NCBI RefSeq assembly: GCF_013299185.1
Contig: NZ_JAAFKG010000009.1
Location: 62,001-126,000, forward strand
Direction of reading: 5' to 3'
DNA: 64,000 nt
From: Microcoleus sp. bin48.metabat.b7b8b9.023
GTDB taxonomy: Bacteria; Cyanobacteriota; Cyanobacteriia; Cyanobacteriales; Microcoleaceae
Positions 35,293-43,408 of the stretch are shown here, piece by piece. Below the pieces are notes generated by a model that was given only the letters and a program-made list of their open reading frames with translations, was not told the DNA's origin and ran no database searches. Both the position numbers and the translations under genes were made by a program. Position 1 is the stretch's first letter. Each line of letters begins with the position of its first letter.

Positions 35293-35850
35293 ATGGATAA
35301 TCTCGATCGACAGCAAGAGCATCCAAAACTTGATACATCTAATTATATTGTCCGATCTCGCCTTTGGGCCGATCGGGACTTGGGACATCGAAACCTTGGC
35401 ACAGATTTGATTGAACACCCCCACTCATCTGACATTCTCGCAGAAATCAACGGCGGCAAGCTGTTGATGGTAGATAGCCGTCGCCGAAACGGTCTAATTT
35501 TGATTAAAGGCTTCCATGCGGAGTTTGCCGGGCCTGGTGCTGCCGTTGGAGGTGCTTTTGATGCTGATTCGCAGCAGGCGATTCCTGTGGGAGATTTTTG
35601 TTTTGTTTGCCCTCTATCTCCCGCAGAAAGACAGAAAGCTTTCGGAATTAGGCGGCATTGGGTGCGGTTAACGGAACAGTTAACGGCAAAGTCTGTAGCT
35701 GCGGAACGCGCACAAATGATTTTAACTCAGTTTGAACAATATTTTGATTCGGAAACAGTGGCACAAATTCCCGATCGAGCTTTGGCACTTTTAGTCGGCG
35801 TATTTCCACAAACTATTCGCGCGGCGCGACAAGGAAACGATCGGTTATAA
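35293..35850 (+). CDS. Conserved hypothetical protein, 185 residues
   Basis: I do not recognise the family. The product has a polar N-terminus, a central beta-like region (GGKLLMVDSRRRNGLILIKG, then EFAGPGAAVGGAFD) and a C-terminal helical half (AERQKAFGIRRHWVRLTEQL). There are no membrane segments, signal peptide or cysteine cluster. It is divergent from the DUF2358 gene with about 57 bases between the starts, so the two may share a control region. Even codon use and HIP1-type sites support a real gene. Confidence 0.75.
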   Translation: MDNLDRQQEHPKLDTSNYIVRSRLWADRDLGHRNLGTDLIEHPHSSDILAEINGGKLLMVDSRRRNGLILIKGFHAEFAGPGAAVGGAFDADSQQAIPVGDFCFVCPLSPAERQKAFGIRRHWVRLTEQLTAKSVAAERAQMILTQFEQYFDSETVAQIPDRALALLVGVFPQTIRAARQGNDRL

Positions 35851-35884
35851 ATTGGTGTAGATAGCTTATGCTGCGATCGCGCTG

Positions 35885-36280
35885 CTACAAGCTCCACTCG
35901 GCATTCTGCAAAACAACTCGATAGCCATCTGGGTCTTCAAAGGTCACTCCATCTTTGTCCCAGTAGGGATTGTAGGAGTTTACAGGCTCAAATCCCATTG
36001 CTTTCATTCGCTCAACAGCTTGCTGCCATTCTTGTTGGTTAGGAAGGTAAAAGACGATAAGATTGTCTTTAGTTGGAGCGCCACCTACAATATGTCCCCG
36101 TTGATGGATGAATTCAAAGTGGTGGCTTTCTCCTGGCATCCCAACCATTACTCCGTCAAAATCTTCATGGTTTTCAAAACTATCGAGGATTTGCAGCCCT
36201 AAACCCTCTGTGTAGAAATGAACAACTCGATCGAGGCAATCCGTTGGACGAGCAACCCGTAAAACCTTTCCTTGAAGCAT
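35885..36280 (-). CDS. VOC-family (glyoxalase/dioxygenase fold) protein
   Basis: A 131-residue protein of the vicinal oxygen chelate superfamily: VARPTDCLDRVVHFYTEGLG at the start, FDGVMVGMPGESHHFEFIHQ in the middle and VTFEDPDGYRVVLQN at the end. His and Glu residues at the expected metal positions are present. Such proteins include glyoxalase I, ring-cleavage dioxygenases and antibiotic-binding proteins; the closest look is a lactoylglutathione-lyase-like member. I start it at ATG 36280 because GGAGGAG lies seven bases upstream; the frame is open to a TTG at 36295. Confidence 0.88.
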   Translation of the reverse strand: MLQGKVLRVARPTDCLDRVVHFYTEGLGLQILDSFENHEDFDGVMVGMPGESHHFEFIHQRGHIVGGAPTKDNLIVFYLPNQQEWQQAVERMKAMGFEPVNSYNPYWDKDGVTFEDPDGYRVVLQNAEWSL

Positions 36281-36333
36281 ATATATCTCCTCCAAATTTA
36301 TTTTTGTGTTAAGCAGAAACTGGATACCGAATA

Positions 36334-37641
36334 TTATGACTTGTCAAAAATTTCTCCTATTCGATCGCAAGTTCGCACATTTTCGTCGGGAGTACCCACG
36401 GTAATTCGCAAACCTCCGCCTGTGTGGCGAATTAAAGTACCTTGAGCTTTTAGCTGCTGCATGATTTGTTGGTGTTTGTGTTCGGGCGATTCGCCCTCAG
36501 CAGTTGTCACCCGCAGGTAAACGAAGTTAGCTGCACTCGGCCAAACTTGCAGTTTTTGATGCTGAGTTAGCGCTGCAATTAATTTGGCTCTTTCTGAGAT
36601 AATTTCAGGAATTACTGCTAGCAATAATTGCCGCTGGGCGAGGGCAAACTCTGCCGCTGTTTGCGAGAAACTGGGAAGGTTGTAGGGGAGGCGGATTTTT
36701 TCTAAGGTGGCTGTGAGTTCGGGATGGGCGATCGCATATCCGACTCTCATTGACGCTAGGCGAAATGCTTTGGAAAATGTTCGCAAAATTATCCAATTCG
36801 GATGTTGGTGCAATCTGTCGGCTAAGGTATTTTGGCTGAATTCAAAATAGGCTTCGTCAATTACTACTAAGATATTTTCGGGCAAACTTGACAGCCATTC
36901 TATTTCATTGATTGTTAAAGCATTGGCTGTGGGGGAGTTGGGATGGACGACAAAGACGATGCGGACGGGGGGATTTTGATTTTGGTCTATCGCCCTTTGA
37001 GCTGCATTGATGTCGATTTCAAAAGTCTCGGGGTTTCGCCCGACACTAACAACGGGAATCCCCAGGGTGGTGGCGGTAATTCCGTACATCGAAAAGGTGG
37101 GATTGGCGACGAAAATTGAGCCTGCGCCGCCCAAGCAAGTAGCGATTAAGAGCGATCGAATTAGTTCGTCGGAACCGTTGCCGACTGAGATATTGTCGGC
37201 TGTAATGACAGTTTTTGGCTGTGGAACCCCCCCTAGCCCCCCCTTGGTAAGGGGGGGGACAGGAATAGATTCAGCCCCTAGTCCCGCCTTGTTAAGGGGG
37301 GGGACAGGAATAGATTCAGATCCTAGCCCGCCCTTGTTAAGGGGGGGAAAAGGAATAGATTCAGCCCCTAGCCCGGGGGCATTTAGGGATTCGTTGACGT
37401 ATTGGGCGATCGCCTCTTTGAGTGCTGCGTGGCCTCCGTCGGGATAGCGATTTGTCTCAATTAACTGCTGGTAAGTCCAAGCTAGCTTTTGTTTTAATTC
37501 CTCTGGCAGATCGTAAGGGCATTCGTTGGTGTCTAGGCGATCGAGTACAATTTCCGAGTGCGCTGATTCTCCTGAGGCGCCGCCCGGATGAGGAGTGTAT
37601 GCGGTAAGTTCGGCTAAGTCTTTGCGGATAAAGGGAAGCAT
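36334..37641 (-). CDS. hisC: Histidinol-phosphate aminotransferase with in-frame repeat insertion
   Basis: A PLP-dependent fold type I aminotransferase converting imidazole-acetol phosphate and glutamate to histidinol phosphate. The core is intact: [40 protein letters not shown], and the PLP Lys in [17 protein letters not shown]. At 435 residues it is about 55 longer than usual. The excess is residues 88-143, three tandem 15-residue units of the type [15 protein letters not shown], encoded by an intergenic-type C-rich repeat that has landed in the surface loop before VITADNISV. It is the only his gene in view. Confidence 0.93.
   Translation of the reverse strand: MLPFIRKDLAELTAYTPHPGGASGESAHSEIVLDRLDTNECPYDLPEELKQKLAWTYQQLIETNRYPDGGHAALKEAIAQYVNESLNAPGLGAESIPFPPLNKGGLGSESIPVPPLNKAGLGAESIPVPPLTKGGLGGVPQPKTVITADNISVGNGSDELIRSLLIATCLGGAGSIFVANPTFSMYGITATTLGIPVVSVGRNPETFEIDINAAQRAIDQNQNPPVRIVFVVHPNSPTANALTINEIEWLSSLPENILVVIDEAYFEFSQNTLADRLHQHPNWIILRTFSKAFRLASMRVGYAIAHPELTATLEKIRLPYNLPSFSQTAAEFALAQRQLLLAVIPEIISERAKLIAALTQHQKLQVWPSAANFVYLRVTTAEGESPEHKHQQIMQQLKAQGTLIRHTGGGLRITVGTPDENVRTCDRIGEIFDKS
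37213..37380. repeat. Three 45-base C-rich repeat units inside hisC
   Basis: Units of the form CCTAGCCCGCCCTTGTTAAG with GGGGGG and AGGAATAGATTCAG stand in tandem. The CCCCCCTTGxTAAGGGGGG core is the same palindrome found outside genes at 34459-34492, 39510-39536 and 43012-43085. The unit length, 45 bases, is a multiple of three, so hisC stays open. Confidence 0.92.
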
Positions 37642-37724
37642 GGTATGATTTTTGGTCTGAGATTGTAGATTTTATAATTACGATTTGGTTGGTCACTATT
37701 AGGATAATTAGTCATTAGTTTATG

Positions 37725-37800
37725 ATGTCTAGCGTATAAATCCTTGATTGTCATCAATAACTAATAAACTAATGACTAATGACCAATGACTAATGACTAT
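37725..37800. repeat. ACTAATG/ACCAATG heptamers
   Basis: AACTAATAAACTAATGACTA then ATGACCAATGACTAATGACT directly precedes the stop codon of the ROK kinase gene on the minus strand. It is the 3' flank of that gene. Confidence 0.85.
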
Positions 37801-37801
37801 T

Positions 37802-38509
37802 TTAATCGCGCCACAAAGCAATTCCGCCCAACAAACCGCTGACATTCGGTACTATTTTAACTTGTGGCGGTAACTCAAAAACAATTTTTTTGGTATTGCC
37901 GCCGCCGATGTAAAGGCGATCGCAGTTAAAGAGATTTTGCAGGTAGACGAGGGCTTTTTCCAGACGGCGGTTCCATCTTTTGGGGCCGACTGTATCTAAG
38001 GCGGCTCGCCCTAATTGCTGTTCGTAAGTTTCCCCTTTACGAAACGGGTGATGTCCTAATTCTAGATTTGGTACCAAGATACCATCGACAAACAAACCCG
38101 AACCGAAACCGGTGCCGAGAGTAATTACTAATTCTACTCCCGTTCCAGCAATTGCTCCCAATCCTTGAATGTCGGCATCGTTAGCCACTCGCACAGGTTT
38201 TCCCAATCGATCTTTGAGGGTAGTTGCTAGGTCAAAATCAATCCAAGATGGATCTAAATTGACTGCGGTTTTGATGATACCGCGAGATACGACGCCGGGA
38301 AAACCGACGGATACTCGGTCAAATTCGCCTTGTCCGCTGGCCAAAGAGGCTATGGTTTCCAGTATCGGTTCCGGCTTCGGGGGTTGAGGCGTTTCTAAAC
38401 GGCTGCGTTCCGTTTGGGGTTCACCTTCAGCGTCCAAAACCATAACTTTGATGCCACTTCCGCCAATGTCAACGGCTAAGGTGCGAGTCGATTTATCTTG
38501 TTCAGTCAT
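37802..38509 (-). CDS. ROK-family kinase, polyphosphate/ATP glucokinase type
   Basis: A 235-residue sugar kinase of the ROK family. The phosphate-1 loop is LAVDIGGSGIKVMVLD, the catalytic Asp lies in RVANDADIQGLGA, and ITLGTGFGSGLFVDG is the phosphate-2 motif. The segment NLELGHHPFRKGETYEQQLG and VGPKRWNRRLEKALVYLQNL match polyphosphate glucokinases, which phosphorylate glucose with polyphosphate or ATP. The ExGH zinc region is ELGHH, without the CxCGxxGC zinc cluster of other ROK proteins, as usual for this subgroup. It fits the glycogen-breakdown genes nearby (GH13 hydrolase) but is not in operon with them. Confidence 0.85.
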   Translation of the reverse strand: MTEQDKSTRTLAVDIGGSGIKVMVLDAEGEPQTERSRLETPQPPKPEPILETIASLASGQGEFDRVSVGFPGVVSRGIIKTAVNLDPSWIDFDLATTLKDRLGKPVRVANDADIQGLGAIAGTGVELVITLGTGFGSGLFVDGILVPNLELGHHPFRKGETYEQQLGRAALDTVGPKRWNRRLEKALVYLQNLFNCDRLYIGGGNTKKIVFELPPQVKIVPNVSGLLGGIALWRD

Positions 38510-38672
38510 TTGATTTTTGAAACTAGCAAGTTGGTGAGTAGATTTGAGATTTTAGACTTGAGATTTTAGATTTACTCCACACAGGAATCTTGGAGTTTAA
38601 ACGTTGTCTAAAATTTTTGTTTCTCACGACTTAAGTCGGAAGATTGTATCCATTTTTGGGCATTGTCAAATT

Positions 38673-39362
38673 TTAATTTTTGAATTGGCAAAACTTTTGC
38701 ATCGCTTCCCAAATTTCCGCTAGGACATTTCCCAAAGAATGATCGTCCTCTAGTTCGATTAATTTCACCCAGGGACGATTATCTGAAAAACTTCTGCTAG
38801 CTTGAATCGGTACGATCGTATCATGCTTGCCGTGCAGAATTAACGTCGGAACAGATCGCATTAATTTTTCTTCAGGGTATTGAGCCATATCTGTCACAAA
38901 CTCATAATTCAACGGCAAATAGCGCTGTTCGCCGTAGTGATAAACTGGCAAATATTTCTCAGACTGCCACTTTTCTAACTGTTGCTGTCCCAACTGTGGC
39001 AGCCAATGGGAGAGAAATTGAAAAGCCGGTGCTAACAAAACTATTTGTTTTATTGATAATTGTCGCTGGGCCAGCCAAGCCGCTGTCAGCCCGCCAAAAC
39101 TAGACCCAATGATGGTAACTTCCCCTAAATTTTTTAGATTTTCTACAGATTCGGAGGATTGGACTTGCAGAAATTCTGTTTCTATTTGGTCTAATTGGCG
39201 CGTGAGAGTGAGGCGCGAAAAATCATTGTAATTGAGATCGGGAGTTTTGAGGTCAATTCCTAGGGAAAAAAAGCGATCGCGGAAATATTTAGCCTTAGTT
39301 GAATCTGGACTTGAAGCAAATCCGTGTAAATAAATGTAACTAGAATCGTTTTGTAGATTCAT
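38673..39362 (-). CDS. YqiA/YcfP-type alpha/beta hydrolase
   Basis: A 229-residue single-domain esterase-like protein. SYIYLHGFASSPDSTKAKYF gives the oxyanion region, TIIGSSFGGLTAAWLAQRQ the nucleophile elbow GxSxG with the catalytic Ser, LHGKHDTIVPIQ the Asp, and DDHSLGN the His. The family (UPF0227/YqiA) hydrolyses small acyl esters; the natural substrate is unclear. It has no signal peptide and stands alone. Confidence 0.87.
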   Translation of the reverse strand: MNLQNDSSYIYLHGFASSPDSTKAKYFRDRFFSLGIDLKTPDLNYNDFSRLTLTRQLDQIETEFLQVQSSESVENLKNLGEVTIIGSSFGGLTAAWLAQRQLSIKQIVLLAPAFQFLSHWLPQLGQQQLEKWQSEKYLPVYHYGEQRYLPLNYEFVTDMAQYPEEKLMRSVPTLILHGKHDTIVPIQASRSFSDNRPWVKLIELEDDHSLGNVLAEIWEAMQKFCQFKN

Positions 39363-39507
39363 CCAGAAAATTTGATGAGATTTACCAACTAATTATTTTA
39401 ACTTAAATGAGCGAACTGGCGACTGCACGCCCGACAAGTTTATTTTTTAGTAGGGTGTGCAGTCGGTAGCAGTGTAGATTAGAACTCTTGCTCTCGTCAA
39501 ATTTACC

Positions 39508-39582
39508 CCCCGCAAGTCCCCCCTTATTAAGGGGGGAAACAAGAATAATCTTACCCCCTCCCCGCGACTTCGGGGAGGGTTG
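39508..39582. repeat. C-rich palindromes downstream of the spy-like gene
   Basis: CCCCCCTTATTAAGGGGGG is followed at 39556-39579 by CCCTCCCCG, a six-base loop and CGGGGAGGG. The second hairpin lies 38 bases after the spy-like stop codon on the minus strand and could terminate the sigma/anti-sigma/spy transcript, although no U-run follows. Confidence 0.6.
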
Positions 39583-39616
39583 GGGTGGGGTGCGTTGTAT
39601 TTTTGCAAGAGATCTA

Positions 39617-40105
39617 TTATTGGGATTTTTGGCTGTTTTGTCTCCGGGTTTTAGCAGCTTCCCTGCGCTGCTGCATCATTTGGGAGAACTGGCTGCGCTG
39701 TTCGGGTGTCAGCACTTCTCGCATGGCTAATGTACTTTCAAATTGTACCTCTTCTAACTGCTGCCTCAATCCCATGATTTGGCGGTGTTTGTCGCGCATT
39801 TGGCCGACGTTTGCTGTCGTACCAGACATCATCGTTTCCAATTCTTGTCTGGCTTGGCGGATTGCTTGCATTCGCTGGGAAACTTGGTCTTTGTAGCGAT
39901 CGCGAACAGCCTGCATTTTCTGCTTTTGCTCGGCGGTTAAATTTAGTTTCTCAAACAGCCGGTTCTCTTTACCACCAACTCGATTGGGAAGCTGGTTTTG
40001 GGCAATTGTTTCCGGTTGAGCGGGGCTGGGAGCTGCTGTTGCAGCGGCTGTAGTACCGAGAGTTAACAGTAAAACTGCGATAGCAGAAAATTGGCGCATT
40101 GACAT
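39617..40105 (-). CDS. Spy/CpxP-family periplasmic protein
   Basis: A 162-residue exported protein. Residues 1-24 are a signal peptide ending ATAAPSPA. The mature part is helical and carries the two LTxxQ motifs of the Spy/CpxP family: LNLTAEQKQKMQAVRDRYKD and REVLTPEQRSQFSQMMQQRR. Spy is a periplasmic ATP-independent chaperone and CpxP a stress-signal inhibitor. The gene follows the ECF sigma and anti-sigma genes by about 20 bases, so it is likely a member and a target of that envelope-stress regulon. Confidence 0.87.
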   Translation of the reverse strand: MSMRQFSAIAVLLLTLGTTAAATAAPSPAQPETIAQNQLPNRVGGKENRLFEKLNLTAEQKQKMQAVRDRYKDQVSQRMQAIRQARQELETMMSGTTANVGQMRDKHRQIMGLRQQLEEVQFESTLAMREVLTPEQRSQFSQMMQQRREAAKTRRQNSQKSQ

Positions 40106-40125
40106 GAAAAATTACCTCTTTAAGA

Positions 40126-40560
40126 TTAGTTAATTTGTTGGGGTTCGGTGTCAGCAGTAACAGGGAAATCAAATAAATCTGTTTGCGGGCGATCGCTCAT
40201 AGTTGCCGTGCGAGAATCGTTCAATACACCCTCCCAATTATTTACCAGAAATGCTTCCAAGTGAGCTGCTTCATCCGCCTGTAATTGTGCGGTAACTAGG
40301 ACGCGATAGCCCGAACCAAAAACTAGCAAGCTAGCGACGATCGCAGCGGGAAAACCCCACTTGGGAAAACGGAGGAATTTTGAGCTTTTACTAGACTCTC
40401 TAAATCGCGAATACCCGAGACGATTTAGCTCTCTCGCCCTGTCATTCCTATCTATTGCTGCTAAAACTCTTTGCTCAAAATCGGGGGCAGCGTCCGGAAC
40501 TTTTGGGCTATTTTGCTTCAAGAAATTCACTAATTTTTTGTCGCTATTTTCATCGTTCAC
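40126..40560 (-). CDS. Membrane-anchored anti-sigma factor
   Basis: A 144-residue protein with a cytoplasmic N-terminal part (NDENSDKKLVNFLKQNSPKV with DFEQRVLAAIDRN), one membrane helix (about residues 82-102, FPAAIVASLLVFGSGYRVLV) and a short periplasmic tail. It starts with GTG, whose GTGA overlaps the TGA stop of the ECF sigma gene by four bases, indicating translational coupling. Position and topology identify it as the cognate anti-sigma factor; no zinc-binding HxxxCxxC motif is present. Confidence 0.75.
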   Translation of the reverse strand: MNDENSDKKLVNFLKQNSPKVPDAAPDFEQRVLAAIDRNDRARELNRLGYSRFRESSKSSKFLRFPKWGFPAAIVASLLVFGSGYRVLVTAQLQADEAAHLEAFLVNNWEGVLNDSRTATMSDRPQTDLFDFPVTADTEPQQIN

Positions 40561-41261
40561 AGTTCGTCTACCCCCTGTTTTTGCAAAAATTGTCGCATGG
40601 CATTTCGGGCATAAAACACGCGAGATTTAACAGTTCCCGCTGGTAGTCCCAGGATTTGGGCTACTTCTTTTTGCGGGATGTCTTCTAAGTCGTGCAGCAC
40701 CAAAACAGTGCGGTGTTCAAAGCTCAATTGCTCCAGTCCTCGTTGCACTAAATCTTGATAGTGCAACTGCATCAAGCCGGATGTGTTATTATTGGGAATA
40801 ACACTATCCATTGTTTCTTGATTTTTGAGTTGGGAGTCAAAAGAATGCTGTTTGGCAAATGCTTTTCTTTGGTCAGATGCCACATTCCAAGTAATGCGAT
40901 AGAGCCAAGTTGAAAAGTTTTCCTGTTGTTTGAGTTTGGGTAATCCTTTCCAGACTCGCAGAAATACTTCTTGGGTTAAGTCGTCTAGAAGTGATGAACC
41001 GCAGAGTTGGTAAAGGGTTGACCTGACTTTGTGTTGGTAGCGTTGGTAAAGGTGACGAAAGCAAGTACGTGAAGCGAAGCTATCCCGTAGGGAATCGCCC
41101 TTTAAACACCGATCGACTAAGTAGGAGTCGGAACAATCATCGATTAAAACATTGGCTGACACACCTAACACCTGTGAAGTATCCCTCACCTGTTCGTTAT
41201 CTGAAGCGTTTAGACAGGACAAGTTCAAAAAAGGTTCAAAGGATTTAAAATTCTTTGGCAA
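40557..41261 (-). CDS. ECF-type RNA polymerase sigma factor with inserted repeat peptide
   Basis: A 234-residue group 4 sigma factor. Region 2 includes LDDLTQEVFLRVWKGLPKLK and FSTWLYRITWNVASDQRKA; region 4 has LSFEHRTVLVLHDLEDIPQK and EVAQILGLPAGTVKSRVFYA, the helix-turn-helix that reads the -35 box. Between LVDRCLKGD and RHLYQRYQ, where relatives have only two or three residues, stands SLRDSFASRTCF, encoded by a small dispersed repeat. The gene is translationally coupled to an anti-sigma gene and followed by a Spy-like gene, so it probably answers envelope or metal stress. Confidence 0.9.
   Translation of the reverse strand: MPKNFKSFEPFLNLSCLNASDNEQVRDTSQVLGVSANVLIDDCSDSYLVDRCLKGDSLRDSFASRTCFRHLYQRYQHKVRSTLYQLCGSSLLDDLTQEVFLRVWKGLPKLKQQENFSTWLYRITWNVASDQRKAFAKQHSFDSQLKNQETMDSVIPNNNTSGLMQLHYQDLVQRGLEQLSFEHRTVLVLHDLEDIPQKEVAQILGLPAGTVKSRVFYARNAMRQFLQKQGVDEL
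41066..41101. repeat. Small dispersed repeat inside the ECF sigma gene
   Basis: GTACGTGAAGCGAAGCTATC then CCGTAGGGAATCGCCC. CTATCCCGTAGGGAAT is the core of small dispersed repeats that I recall from other cyanobacterial genomes. It is in frame and adds about ten residues to sigma region 2. Confidence 0.7.
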
Positions 41262-41321
41262 AGGTACGTAGTTGCGCTTCAGCGCAAAGCGCGAAGAGCG
41301 CTGAAGCGCAACTACATACCT
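41262..41321. repeat. Palindromic element, family 2
   Basis: AGGTACGTAGTTGCGCTTCA with GCGC and, after a short loop, GCGCTGAAGCGCAACTACAT with ACCT. It is the second copy of the palindrome at 9519-9587 and starts at the base before the sigma start codon, so it lies in the sigma gene's leader. Confidence 0.85.
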
Positions 41322-41355
41322 AAATATAACGGCGCTAGTGCGGGTTGAAGAGGGA

Positions 41356-41378
41356 GGGAAACGGCAATGCCGTTTCCC
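41356..41378 (-). terminator. Hairpin downstream of gor
   Basis: GGGAAACGGC and GCCGTTTCCC form a perfect ten-base stem with a three-base loop, 10 bases after the gor stop codon on the minus strand. There is no strong U-run, so the terminator call is tentative. Confidence 0.5.
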
Positions 41379-41388
41379 GATTTAAGAT

Positions 41389-42732
41389 TTATCGCAGAGT
41401 CACAAACTCTTCAGCAGTCGAGGGGTGAATGCCGATCGTCGAATCGAAATCTTTCTTGGTAGCTCCCATATTAACGGCGATCGCCATTCCTTGAATAATC
41501 TCGCCCGCGTCTTTCCCAACCATGTGCACGCCCAAAACTTTGTCAGTATTAGTTTCAACAACTAACTTGACAAAAGTCTTTTCATCTGCACCTGTCAAAG
41601 CGTGAAACATCGGCCTAAACTTGGCTGTGTAGCACTTAATTGAGTCGGGAAATTTGGCTCTAGCCTGCTCTTCTGTTAAGCCGACTGTAGCAGCTTCCGG
41701 CTGGGAAAATACCGCTGATGCGACATTTTCGTGACTGATTGCTCTCGGATTGTTGCCAAATTCGGTATCTGCAAAAGCGCGTCCTTCGGCGATCGCAATT
41801 GGCGTTAAATTGATCCGGTTGGTGCAATCTCCGACAGCAAAAATGTGCGGTTGATTGGTGCGGCTGTCTTTGGTAACTGCGATCGCACCTTTCTCGGTTT
41901 CAACTCCCGCATTCTCCAAACCCAGTTTTTCCAAATTGGGCGATCGTCCGGTAGCGCACAAAACCGCGTCTACTGTCAAGGTTTCTTGGGATTCTCCCCA
42001 CAATTTTAACTTTAAGCCTTCAGGAGTTTTCTCGATCCACTCGATCGAGCTTCCTGTGACAAAATTGATGCCGTGCTTAACCATTCCTTCTTGGACATTG
42101 GCGCGAAGTTCTTCGTCAAAGTAGTGCAAAATGCGATCGCGCCGGATGATTTGAGTCACCTCACTTCCCAAGCCGTTCATAATGCAAGCAAATTCAACAC
42201 CGATGTAGCCGCCGCCCAAAATTGCCAACCGTTTCGGCTGCTCTTTTAACAAGAAGATTTCGCGGGAAGTGATCGCGTGTTCGATGCCGGGAATATCGAT
42301 TCTGTGAGCTTCGCCGCCGACAGCAATTAAGATTTTAGCAGCGGTGTATTTTTTGTCACCAACTTCGACAGTGTGGGGGTCGATAAATTTGGCGTATCCT
42401 GAGATTAATTCAACTCCGGCTTTTTCGAGGAAGCTGATGTGGAGTTTGCTGAGTCGTCGCACTTCTGTATCTACAGTGGTGACGAGTTTTTCCCAGTTGA
42501 AGCTGGTTTCTACAGGGCTCCAACCGTAGCCGATCGCATCTTCGTACAAATGCGAAAATGTTGAAGCGTACACCATGAGTTTTTTGGGTACACAGCCGCG
42601 AATGACGCAGGTGCCGCCTACTAAGTCATTTTCGGCGATCGCCACCTTCGCCCCGTAGGATGCTGCCCGCTTAGAACTTGCCAATCCGCCAGAGCCTGCA
42701 CCTATCACAAACAAGTCGTAATCGTATGTCAT
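41389..42732 (-). CDS. gor: Glutathione-disulfide reductase
   Basis: A 447-residue FAD-dependent dithiol oxidoreductase. DLFVIGAGSGGLASSKRAAS binds FAD; the redox disulfide is in GGTCVIRGCVPKKLMVYAS; LAILGGGYIGVEFACIMNGL begins the NADPH domain, and IIRRDRI supplies arginines for the 2'-phosphate. IFAVGDCTNRINLTPIAIAE and the C-terminal dimer His-Glu in IGIHPSTAEEFVT are complete. It reduces GSSG with NADPH to maintain the cytosolic glutathione pool. The GCVPKK and GIHPTxAEE signatures separate it from lipoamide and mercuric reductases. Confidence 0.95.
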   Translation of the reverse strand: MTYDYDLFVIGAGSGGLASSKRAASYGAKVAIAENDLVGGTCVIRGCVPKKLMVYASTFSHLYEDAIGYGWSPVETSFNWEKLVTTVDTEVRRLSKLHISFLEKAGVELISGYAKFIDPHTVEVGDKKYTAAKILIAVGGEAHRIDIPGIEHAITSREIFLLKEQPKRLAILGGGYIGVEFACIMNGLGSEVTQIIRRDRILHYFDEELRANVQEGMVKHGINFVTGSSIEWIEKTPEGLKLKLWGESQETLTVDAVLCATGRSPNLEKLGLENAGVETEKGAIAVTKDSRTNQPHIFAVGDCTNRINLTPIAIAEGRAFADTEFGNNPRAISHENVASAVFSQPEAATVGLTEEQARAKFPDSIKCYTAKFRPMFHALTGADEKTFVKLVVETNTDKVLGVHMVGKDAGEIIQGMAIAVNMGATKKDFDSTIGIHPSTAEEFVTLR

Positions 42733-42956
42733 AATTGTCGCTAGTTTCCTGTCTTAATTTTAGCCATTTTGCGCTTTACTTTTTTTAATGATATCTCAAA
42801 AAAAATTTCGTTTTTTAGAGGGAGATTGCTTTACTTATTGCAGTTTACATGATATCATTTAATAATGGAAATATGTGCATTAAGACTTAAAATTGCTCAC
42901 ACTCCCATTATTAGAGTATAGCACAAGCAAATGGTAAAAAAAATATAAAAATATAA

Positions 42957-43305
42957 CTATTTTTTGGCGGCCACTGATGAGGGAATTGTGGGTTGTAGCT
43001 GAAGTCTCGATCCCCCTAAATCCCCCTTAAGAAGGGGAACTTTGAGAAGAATCTTGTCCCCCCCTTTTTCAAGGGGGGCTAGGGGGGATCTGGCCTAATC
43101 GTAGCGACACAAAATCGATACTATTTTTGGGCGGCTGCTGATGAGGGAATTGCTGGTTGTAGCTGAGTCTCGATCCCCCTAAATCCCCCTTAAGAAGAGG
43201 GACTTTGAGAAGAATCTTGTCCCCCCCTTTTTCAAGGGGGAGTAGGGGGCAAGCTAAGGTAGGATCTGGCCTAATCGTAGCGACAGAAAACTGATACTAT
43301 CCTAA
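42957..43305. repeat. Two tandem copies of a 165-180-base segment with C-rich palindromes
   Basis: GGCGGCCACTGATGAGGGAA starts copy 1 (about 42966) and GGCGGCTGCTGATGAGGGAA copy 2 (about 43131). Each continues GATCCCCCTAAATCCCCCTT, AAGAATCTTGTCCCCCC and GGATCTGGCCTAATCGTAGC. The CCCCCCTTTTTCAAGGGGGG core resembles the palindrome inserted in hisC. The rest of the 676-base gap between gor and the NACHT gene is AT-rich and without a gene. Confidence 0.85.
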
Positions 43306-43408
43306 CCTATCGGGGAAAAGACGGGGATTGCCCGTACAGTTTTTTGAGCTTCACAAATCATTGATAATTGCTATATTATAAACATACATTAATTTTCCAG
43401 CTACTTTT

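Noticed and set aside
34810-35424. 204-residue version of the DUF2358 protein
   Set aside because: The first 60 residues overlap the divergent neighbour gene and do not match the family; the conserved part begins near residue 64.
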